The translations under genes and the position numbers were made by a program. A stretch of DNA of 38,045 nucleotides from Tissierellales bacterium (GTDB lineage: Bacteria; Bacillota; Clostridia; Tissierellales; Tissierellaceae). This document shows positions 23,879 through 31,300 of this stretch, in pieces; position 1 is the first letter of the stretch, and every line of letters starts with the position of its first letter. Where the stretch lies: assembly GCA_014360205.1 (NCBI GenBank), contig JACIXZ010000012.1, positions 1-38,045 on the forward strand, in the 5' to 3' direction. The notes under the pieces are model-generated. The model ran no database searches. It worked only from the letters and a program-made list of their open reading frames with translations, and was not told the DNA's origin.

Positions 23879-24757
23879 ATGAATTTAATAGATGATTGTA
23901 TTTCTTATACAAATGAAGGAAATGAAGTTGAAGTAAAAGATTTTCTACTAAGTAAAAATATTTCTAATAGACTATATTGTCAGCTTTATAGGAATAAAAT
24001 GATATATATAAATGGTGAAATACTAAGAAATAATTATATTGTTTCAAAAAATGATACTGTAACAATATATTTTGTTGATGAAGTGTGTGATATTGAACCT
24101 GAGAAAATGGATTTGGATATAGTATATGAGGATAAAGACTTAATTGTTATTAATAAACCTCCTTTTATGTTGGTGCATCCAACTAAAAATTACCCAGATA
24201 AAACATTAGCAAATGGTGTAGCTTATTATTTTAATAAAATAAATTTAAAAAGAAAAATTAGGATTGTAAATAGACTAGATAGAGATACTTCTGGATTAGT
24301 TATTTTTGCTAAAAACCAGTTTGCACATCAACAAATGTCTTTACAGCTAGAAAATGGTATATTAGAGAAATATTATTATACTATAGTTGATGGAATAATA
24401 AACGAAAAAGATGGGATAATAGAAGTACCAATAGCCCAAAAAATTGATGGATATGGAAGAGAAGTAAGAAATGATGGGGATTATTGCAAGACCTATTATG
24501 AAGTAATAGACAGATATGACGATTTTACACTTTTAAAAGTAAAGACTTTTACAGGAAGAACCCATCAAATTAGAGTTCATATGGCATATATAGGACACCC
24601 TATCATAGGAGATGAACTATATTTTAAAAAAGATAGAAGGATAAACAGACAAGCTTTACACGCTTATGGCTTAATATTTGAAAATTTGAGGGCCAAGACC
24701 AAAGTAAATTTAAAAGTTCAGATACCACAGGATATGGCTAATATTTTAAAGCGTTAA
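23879..24757 (+). CDS. Second RluA-family pseudouridine synthase
   Basis: A 292-residue synthase. The N-terminal ~65 residues resemble a degenerate S4 domain (NRLYCQLYRNKMIYINGEIL...NDTVTIYF). The catalytic domain starts at DLIVINKPPFMLVHPT (86-101) and carries RLDRDTSGL (132-140) with catalytic Asp134, then TGRTHQIRVHM and GDELYF. It is distinct from the 5495 gene, lacks its longer S4 region, and probably modifies another rRNA or tRNA uridine. The ATG follows GTAGGAGAG. It is divergent from nadK and is followed by the 6S RNA promoter. Confidence 0.92.
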   Translation: MNLIDDCISYTNEGNEVEVKDFLLSKNISNRLYCQLYRNKMIYINGEILRNNYIVSKNDTVTIYFVDEVCDIEPEKMDLDIVYEDKDLIVINKPPFMLVHPTKNYPDKTLANGVAYYFNKINLKRKIRIVNRLDRDTSGLVIFAKNQFAHQQMSLQLENGILEKYYYTIVDGIINEKDGIIEVPIAQKIDGYGREVRNDGDYCKTYYEVIDRYDDFTLLKVKTFTGRTHQIRVHMAYIGHPIIGDELYFKKDRRINRQALHAYGLIFENLRAKTKVNLKVQIPQDMANILKR

Positions 24758-24768
24758 ATTGATTAATA

Positions 24769-24797
24769 TTGAAATATAGTATTAATTATATTATAAT
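24769..24797 (+). promoter_or_regulatory. Strong sigma-A-type promoter of the 6S RNA gene
   Basis: TTGAAA (24769-24774), a 17-base spacer and a perfect TATAAT (24792-24797). Transcription should begin near 24804, just before the closing stem of the RNA. The -35 lies 11 bases after the preceding stop codon. Confidence 0.7.
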
Positions 24798-24803
24798 AAA
24801 TTT

Positions 24804-25000
24804 AAGAAATAAAAAATAAAATCTGCAGTGTTCGTTATTCTTATATAATTCAACCGACATATTATATATGGGAGCCTGAAGGTTTGAATTTTGATAACAA
24901 GCCTAGAAAGCTAGGTAGTTAGAGACTTTCAACAGGGCACCCACCTGCATCTGTGCGGGTGTGAATTAATAAAGAAGACGGCACTGCGGATTTTGTTTTT
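24804..25000 (+). ncRNA. ssrS: 6S RNA (SsrS), regulator of RNA polymerase
   Basis: A GC-richer, non-coding stretch flanked by AT-rich DNA. Its ends pair: 24818-24830 (ending GCAGTG) with 24982-24994 (starting CACTGC) form a 13-bp closing stem with one G-U. The 5' GUGUUCGU and 3' ACGGCACUGCGGA correspond in place to the GAUGUUCGC and GCGGCAUCUCGG of E. coli 6S RNA. Internal hairpins are visible: CCTAG/CTAGG near 24902-24915, and CACCTGC paired with GCGGGTG near 24941-24960. A long open central region is expected, mimicking promoter DNA and trapping housekeeping holoenzyme. A T-run at 24996-25000 ends it. Boundaries are approximate; the strong promoter supports a true RNA gene. Confidence 0.8.
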
Positions 25001-25796
25001 AAATATCAATAGGGTATTTTTTGCGTTGTTTAAAATAATACAAATGTCTAAAACCAAATTCTCTTAAAATACGTTCTGCGGATTTAAATTCATATCCTAT
25101 ATGATCACATACATGGGAATCTGATCCAAATGTTAGTATTTCACCACCAAGATTTTTATATAATTGTAGGATTGAAGGTTTTGGATGAATAAATCCAAGA
25201 TTATATCGCAAAGCAGCAGTATTTATTTCTAATCCCTTATTGTTTTTTATAAGGGATTCTAGAATCTGTTCTATTATTATACTTATTTTATTTTTTTCAC
25301 CATATAAATATTGTGTATTTAAATATCTATCAATAAAGTCAATATGGCCAAGAGTGTCATAATTATTAAAATTAGATACACACTCCAATATTTCAGAATA
25401 ATAAATTTCCAGTGTTTTACTAGGATCTAAGTTCGGCGATTCAAAACTATTAAATATATCTTTACCATTTATTGAATGAATTGACATTATAACAAAATCA
25501 AAAGGGTAATTATTGATAAATTCATCATATCTGTTATAGAGATTAGGCTGCATTCCGATTTCAACACCTACTAAGATTTCTAAATCATTTTTATATTTGT
25601 GTTTAAATTTTTTTAAGTCTCTAAAATAATCTTCGGGCCTAAACATTATATCAGCACCATCAATAGAAGACTCAAAATCAACATGATCAGTAATACATAT
25701 GTATTTTAAATTTCTCTCAATTGCTTTTTTTGCGATATTATCCAAATTTTCCTTTGAATCGACTGAAAAATCACTGTGTATATGAAAATCAAGCAT
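24999..25796 (-). CDS. PHP-domain histidinol-phosphatase-like enzyme
   Basis: A 265-residue metal-dependent phosphoesterase of the polymerase-and-histidinol-phosphatase (HisJ/HisK) family. Metal-binding motifs: HIHSDFSVD (5-13), CITDHVD, the central HSING block, GHIDF and the C-terminal FGSDSH. The family hydrolyses histidinol phosphate to histidinol, but many such genes outside his operons have other phosphate substrates, and no his biosynthesis gene is present here. The reverse-strand ATG follows GGAGGATAACT. Its stop overlaps the terminal T-run of the convergent 6S RNA gene. Confidence 0.88.
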   Translation of the reverse strand: MLDFHIHSDFSVDSKENLDNIAKKAIERNLKYICITDHVDFESSIDGADIMFRPEDYFRDLKKFKHKYKNDLEILVGVEIGMQPNLYNRYDEFINNYPFDFVIMSIHSINGKDIFNSFESPNLDPSKTLEIYYSEILECVSNFNNYDTLGHIDFIDRYLNTQYLYGEKNKISIIIEQILESLIKNNKGLEINTAALRYNLGFIHPKPSILQLYKNLGGEILTFGSDSHVCDHIGYEFKSAERILREFGFRHLYYFKQRKKYPIDI

Positions 25797-25947
25797 AGTT
25801 ATCCTCCTTTTTGTTTCAATATAATTTTATACCAAAGCTGTAAATAATTCAAATATTATGGTATTATAATTTTAGTATATATATCATTGTTTGTAAAAAA
25901 ATCATAATGGGTATTTATATCTCATAAAGTAAGAGGGGGTAAACTTA

Positions 25948-26343
25948 ATGAAATTGAATAAAATTATTGAAGAAAAGAAAAAACAAGTGGAAAGAGAAAA
26001 AAAGAAAGAAACTGCTAAAAATGTTGCTGTTGGAATAGCAATAGGGACAGCCATTGGAGCAGTAGCTGGATTGCTTTTTGCACCTAAATCGGGGAAAGAA
26101 ACACGAGAGGATATTGTGAATGTGAGTAAAGAAGTAGTTGAAAATGTCAAAGAAAAAGTAGAAGAAGGAATCGATTTAACAAAAGAACAATATGAAAAAG
26201 CAAAGCAAAACTTACAGAAAAATGTTAAAGAAGTAAAAGAAAAATCTGAAGAAATAAAGGACGAAATAGAAGAAACTAAAGAAGAAATTAAAGATTTAGG
26301 AGATGAAAATAAAGATAATACCAAAAATATAGTAAAAGAATAA
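25948..26343 (+). CDS. YtxH-domain envelope/stress protein
   Basis: A 131-residue protein. After a basic coiled N-terminus (about 1-25) comes the YtxH signature: a glycine/alanine-rich membrane segment VAVGIAIGTAIGAVAGLLFAP followed by KSGKETREDI. The rest is a long Lys/Glu coiled coil (about 60-131). YtxH proteins in Bacillota are stress-related, membrane-associated and of unknown mechanism. The ATG follows GAGGGGG. It lies 12 bases before the DUF948-like gene, a pairing matching the ytxG-ytxH arrangement of Bacillus. A reverse-strand ORF over it is a codon-bias shadow. Confidence 0.88.
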   Translation: MKLNKIIEEKKKQVEREKKKETAKNVAVGIAIGTAIGAVAGLLFAPKSGKETREDIVNVSKEVVENVKEKVEEGIDLTKEQYEKAKQNLQKNVKEVKEKSEEIKDEIEETKEEIKDLGDENKDNTKNIVKE

Positions 26344-26355
26344 GGGGAGATTATT

Positions 26356-26826
26356 ATGGATATAACATTTACTCTGAGAGATCTTCTCCAATTATTATTA
26401 TATATACTCGGGATAGGTGTACTAGGCTATTTTGTAGCAATATTAAACAAAATATATAAATTGACAAAAAAGGCAAACGAATTAGTAGAATCTAATTCAG
26501 AACAACTAGATTTTACATTAAAAAAATTGCCAGAGATTACTGAAAACATTGATAATATAACTAAGAAAACAGATGAGATTATTTTCGAAGTTAAAGACGA
26601 CTTATCGGGCATAATTAAAAATGCTAATGATATAACTACAAAAATTAGTGAAGTAACAGATGTAATTGACGATACAACTCAAAAATTAGGAGATACTGTA
26701 GAAACTGTTATGGAATCTATTGCTGATACAACAGTTGGAATTACTGATACTCTAAGAGATGCAAGTTTATATATCGAGATTTTAAAAGAGATTATTGAAA
26801 CAATCAGATCTATATTTAAGAAATGA
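26356..26826 (+). CDS. DUF948/YtxG-like coiled-coil membrane protein
   Basis: A 156-residue protein with one N-terminal membrane segment (about residues 9-30) and a long heptad-like helix rich in Thr, Asp, Ile and Lys, resembling methyl-accepting or tether coiled coils. Several degenerate repeats of the form "ITKKTDEI / ITTKISEVTDVIDDTTQKL" occur between about 60 and 130. It belongs with the DUF948 (YtxG) family of Bacillota. It follows the YtxH gene closely and ends before a clear terminator. The two probably form a membrane-tethered structural pair; the function is unknown. Confidence 0.8.
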   Translation: MDITFTLRDLLQLLLYILGIGVLGYFVAILNKIYKLTKKANELVESNSEQLDFTLKKLPEITENIDNITKKTDEIIFEVKDDLSGIIKNANDITTKISEVTDVIDDTTQKLGDTVETVMESIADTTVGITDTLRDASLYIEILKEIIETIRSIFKK

Positions 26827-26838
26827 TCATTATATTTC

Positions 26839-26886
26839 TTCCAAGCCTAGTAGTCAATTTAATGATTACTTGCTTGGAATTTTTTT
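26839..26886 (+). terminator. Rho-independent terminator after the YtxH/DUF948 pair
   Basis: Outer arms TTCCAAGC (26839-26846) and GCTTGGAA (26872-26879) pair perfectly. The inner AGTAGTCA/TGATTACT pair with one G-U, and a run of seven T's follows at 26880-26886. Confidence 0.85.
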
Positions 26887-26896
26887 CAATAATGTG

Positions 26897-26924
26897 TTGA
26901 TAATTGTAAATAAATTGATATACT
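26897..26924 (+). promoter_or_regulatory. Probable promoter of the lipid kinase-MarR-GGDEF-LacI unit
   Basis: TTGATA (26897-26902), a 16-base spacer and TATACT (26919-26924), directly after the upstream terminator and 54 bases before the first gene. It is a moderate consensus match in AT-rich DNA. Confidence 0.4.
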
Positions 26925-26978
26925 AACAATATAATATAATTTATTAAATATGTTTAACTGATTAATAGGAGAATGCTG

Positions 26979-27863
26979 ATGGAAAAAATAAAATTCATAA
27001 TAAATCCATCTTCTGGGAGACAAATGATTGATAGAAGAATAGATTCTTTAATAAAAAAACTTCTGAATGATGGGTATTTAATCGCCAAGCATTATACAAA
27101 AGGTAAGGATGATGCAACTTATGAAACAATAGCCACTTGTAAAGAAAATTTTGATTTAATAGTGGTATGCGGTGGGGATGGAACTGTAAATGAAGTCGTT
27201 AAAGGATTAATGTTAAGTGATAAAAAAATACCAATAGCAATAATTGCTTCTGGAACTGTTAATGATTTCGCAAAATTTTTGAATTTGCCTAGCACTATCA
27301 ATGGAATATACAGGTTAATAAAAAAGGGAAACACTATGCAAGTAGATGTTGGGAAATTAGGTGATCAATATTTTGTTAACGTAGCAGCTGGTGGTTTGTT
27401 AACCAGTGTTGCACATACCGCACAACCCGAAATGAAAGCAATTCTTGGCAGAATTGCCTATTATCTTGAGGGATTGAAAGAATTAATGAAGGAAAGGTTA
27501 GAACCCATAAAAGTAGAAATTAGAACACCAGAGATAGTTTTAAAAGAAGAAATTTTACTTTTTTTAATTTCAAATAGTTCTTCGATAGGAGGATTTAAAA
27601 AACTTGCACCTTCTGCAGAAATATGTGATGGATTATTAGATGTTGTGGTGATCAAAAAGACAGAAATGATTGAACTAGCGACAATTTTCATAAATATATT
27701 CAAAGGAGAGCATATAAATCACCCCAAGGTAATTTATTTTAAAACAGACACTATAGAAATTAGTTCTGATGATGATGTTATTATAGATATTGATGGAGAA
27801 TATGGCGGAAAATTACCAGCTTGTTTTCAAGTTGTAAAGAATGCTATAGAAATAGTAGTTTAA
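26979..27863 (+). CDS. Diacylglycerol/lipid kinase (YegS/DgkB-like)
   Basis: A 294-residue lipid kinase of the DAGK catalytic family. NPSSG (9-13) begins the nucleotide site, GGDGT (65-69) is the catalytic loop and ASGTVNDFAKFL is the family's GTxNDFA block. The C-terminal half contains IGGFKKLAPSAEICDGLLDVVV and the DIDGEYGG acidic site. Such enzymes phosphorylate diacylglycerol or related lipids in lipid recycling. ATG 26979 is seven bases after AGGAG, whereas ATG 26973 is too close. It is first in a tight four-gene series with MarR, the giant GGDEF protein and LacI. Confidence 0.92.
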   Translation: MEKIKFIINPSSGRQMIDRRIDSLIKKLLNDGYLIAKHYTKGKDDATYETIATCKENFDLIVVCGGDGTVNEVVKGLMLSDKKIPIAIIASGTVNDFAKFLNLPSTINGIYRLIKKGNTMQVDVGKLGDQYFVNVAAGGLLTSVAHTAQPEMKAILGRIAYYLEGLKELMKERLEPIKVEIRTPEIVLKEEILLFLISNSSSIGGFKKLAPSAEICDGLLDVVVIKKTEMIELATIFINIFKGEHINHPKVIYFKTDTIEISSDDDVIIDIDGEYGGKLPACFQVVKNAIEIVV

Positions 27864-27879
27864 TTAGGAGGTTAATATT

Positions 27880-28317
27880 TTGGAGAATAATCACGTAGAA
27901 GCAATAGAGAAATATTTAAGAAAAATTGATTATATTGTAAGAAAAAATGGAAGAATGATATTAAATGATTATAATTTAACTGCACCACAATTTACAGCAT
28001 TACAAATCTTAATTAATTCTGGTGGGATGACTATAAGCGAGTTGAGTCAAAAAATGGATTTGGCATGCAGTACAATTACTGATTTAGTAGACAGAATGGA
28101 AAAAAGTGAATTAGTAAAGAGGACTAGAGATGAAAAAGACAAAAGAGTTGTAAGAGTGACTACACTTAAAAAGGGTGGAGAAGTATTAAATAAAGTGATG
28201 GATAAAAGAATTAGCTTTTTAGAATCCAAATTGGAAAATTTAAGTTCAGAAGAAAAAGAAAGCTTGATGAATGCTTTAGAAAAGCTATATATAAATATGT
28301 CAGATGAATATAGTTAA
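27880..28317 (+). CDS. MarR-family transcriptional regulator
   Basis: A 145-residue winged-helix regulator. The DNA-binding part spans about residues 30-98: FTALQILINSGGMTISELSQKMDLACSTITDLVDRMEKSELVKRTRDEKDKRV with the basic wing. Dimerisation helices lie at both ends. It starts with TTG 27880 behind AGGAGGT. Spacing is 16 bases from the lipid kinase and 20 to the giant gene, implying one transcript. Ligand unknown; autoregulation of the unit is a reasonable guess, but no clear palindrome was identified in front of the lipid kinase gene. Confidence 0.9.
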   Translation: MENNHVEAIEKYLRKIDYIVRKNGRMILNDYNLTAPQFTALQILINSGGMTISELSQKMDLACSTITDLVDRMEKSELVKRTRDEKDKRVVRVTTLKKGGEVLNKVMDKRISFLESKLENLSSEEKESLMNALEKLYINMSDEYS

Positions 28318-28337
28318 GTATATAAAGGGGTTTTGAA

Positions 28338-31300
28338 ATGTATTTAATTAATGATTATCGTATATTAGAAAAATATAAAAGAGATAAAAATGGCGAGGCA
28401 TATATTTCTGAATCGCTTAGATTTAATACAGGCAAAAAATTCATTAAAATCAAGAATCGTCATAAAGAAAAGTTTCTTATAGATGATTATATAGCAAATT
28501 TTCCCCAATATATAAGCATTTCACATGATAATTTATTGGAAACATATGAATTTGATGTTATTAAAACTATTGACTTAAAAGCAATTAATGCACCTTTATA
28601 TTTAGTATCTTCAGAATATTGCGACTGGAAAAGGCTGTCTGAAGTTAACAATCTAAATGTTAAGGAAATTTCAAGAATTATAATAGAGATATTAAAAGTT
28701 GTAGATTTTTTACATTTCAGAGGATTCCCTATTAAAATCTTAAATCCTGATATTATATTTATTTCTGAAAAATTGGAAGTTAAACTACTAAATATCTCTA
28801 GCATTATAGATCTTCAATACAATTTAAATATATATGAGAGTTATTATGAATACATTTCACCAGAAATATTACTAGAAAATGCCGAAAGTGGTATTAATTC
28901 TGACTATTATTCTATAGGTATCATAATTAAAAACTTTCTAATTTCAAAATTGGAAAATGACTCTCATGAATTACAAGAGTTAAATAATATAGTAGAAAAA
29001 TGTTTAATTACCAATTATAATGATCGAAAACTGTCATTGAAAGAAACTATTAAGACGGTTTGTCAATTATTTAACATCCAATATAATATAGATTATAAAA
29101 AAGAAAGAGGAACCCTTAATTTTAATACGTCTATTGTTGGCTTAGAGAAGTATTTAAATATGTTCTATTATGTAGATAAAAACATCACAAGTAATTCTTT
29201 AAAAGAAAAAGCAATAATATATTCTGGGAAGAAAGGGACAGGAAAAAGCATAGTATTAAAAGAATGGGGTAGATTAGCAAAGCTAAACTTAAGAGACTAT
29301 ATTTATTTCGATTTCTCAGGTTACGATCCTCTAAATAATAATTTAAATGAAATAATTATTAAATTTCTTGATTTTCTTGATGTTATATATGATTTTTCGC
29401 TAACAAATAACAATTTTAATATTTCTACAGACATTGGATTGCAAACATACAGTATAGGAAAGGTTAATGAAAGGCATAATATATTTTCAATAATTGAAAA
29501 ATCAATAATAAATAAATTTAGAAACAATATTTTATATATTGTAATTAATGATCTTGATAATATAGGCAAAGAAGTGTTAGAATTTATCGATTATTTGCTA
29601 ATTAGATTAAAGGAATACAAGGTATTTTTTGTGCTTTCTTCAAGTGAGTCAACAACATTTATAGATTTTAATAATTATGTTGACTATTGGCAAGAAAATG
29701 AATTAATTGTCAAATATCATTTAAACAATTTAGATAAAGTAAGCAGTGAAAAATTTGTACAAAAAGTTCTAGGTATGGGATATCCACCATATGAATTTGC
29801 AGATAAAATATATAGGGAATCAAAAGGGAATCCCAGATATATGGAAATATTGCTTAGATATCTTTACGTCAATGGAACTATGTACATGAACGACAACGGT
29901 AATTGGGCATTAAAAATTGACAATTATGAAGAGTTAACTTTTCCTAAAAATGTAGAAGAAAGATTTAAAGTACTCTTGAATGAATTGACAAAAACCGAGA
30001 TAACTTTATTATCCTTTATTTCATGTGTAGATGGCATAATCTATTATGATTATTTAACATCATCTGAGTTTAAGGATGTTGAAATAAATAGCATAATAGA
30101 ATCGTTACGAAAAAATAGAATAATATATTTAGTTAATAATGAATCTACTAAATATATTGAGTTTGTAGATGAGGAATTAAAGTGGGCGCTTTATGGATCA
30201 TTAAGTGAAATTAAAAAGACTGAATACCATAGAGAAATATCAAAAATAATTTTAAATAAAAAGATCTCAGGTCAAAATTACAATTTTTTAGAATTGATGT
30301 ATCAGTTGAGCTCTTCTTTTCAGTTTGATTTGTTAAAAGATTTAGTTTATGAAAAAAGGGAAGAAGAAAGTAATAAATACTCAGATTCTTTTCTTAAAAT
30401 ATTAGAATTATGCTACTCTTTGATAAAAAACAAAAATTATGAAAAAGAAATTGATATAATGCTATCTCTTATCGAGATGCATAACGTTAGAGGAGAGTAT
30501 AAGGAATCAAAAAGAATTATTGATAAAATTTTTAAATCTTTATATTTATCTAGCAAATTAACGAATAAGGTTAAAACGATCATCAATATCTTTCTTTTTG
30601 AAATATACATTAGAACAGACAAAATAAATATGGCTACAGTTATTTTAGAAGAAATTGAATCTAATTTAGATATATTGGATGCACATAATTTAATTAGGTA
30701 TTATTATATCAAATCAGTTTATTACATGGGAATAGGTGAAAATGATAGTGCTAAGGCTATAATTGACATCGGAATAGAAAAATCCCTATCGGGAAATATT
30801 ACTAGCTATTTAGGAGATTTTTATAATATCAAAGGAATTTGTAAATTTATTGAAGGAAATTCAAAAGAAGCTATCGAGAACTATGAGAAAAGCATAGAAT
30901 ATTTTAATAGTTCCGATAGACCATTTGAAGTTGTGAAACCACTAAATAACATAGCTAATGAGTATGGGGATAATTATGGCAGGGTTGATATTGCAATAGA
31001 ATATTATTTGCAGTGTATTGAAATTTTAAGAGAATTTAGCTTAAACAACAAGATTGGGAATTTCTTAAATAATTTAGCTGAGTCTTATATTACCACTAGA
31101 GATTACGATAAAGCTTTAGATTATTTAGAAGAAGCAGATAAAATATGTAAACAAACAAAAGATAGAAGTTTATATTTTTATGTTATAATAAATACCGGTA
31201 CTGTTATGCTGCATAAAAATGATATCGCTAGGGCAATTGATATATATTATAAATTAAAAGATATGAATAATAGTCAACCCATTCTAGATAAAGAAATATT

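Noticed and set aside
24818-24994. SRP RNA, tmRNA or RNase P RNA as alternatives for the structured RNA
   Set aside because: No SRP Alu or GGAR-type motif, tRNA-like ends or RNase P conserved regions are seen; the end stem and flank sequences fit 6S.
25902-26324. 140-residue minus-strand ORF opposite the YtxH gene
   Set aside because: Ser/Phe-rich composition is the reverse of Lys/Glu codons; the plus-strand frame has a clear YtxH motif and ribosome site.
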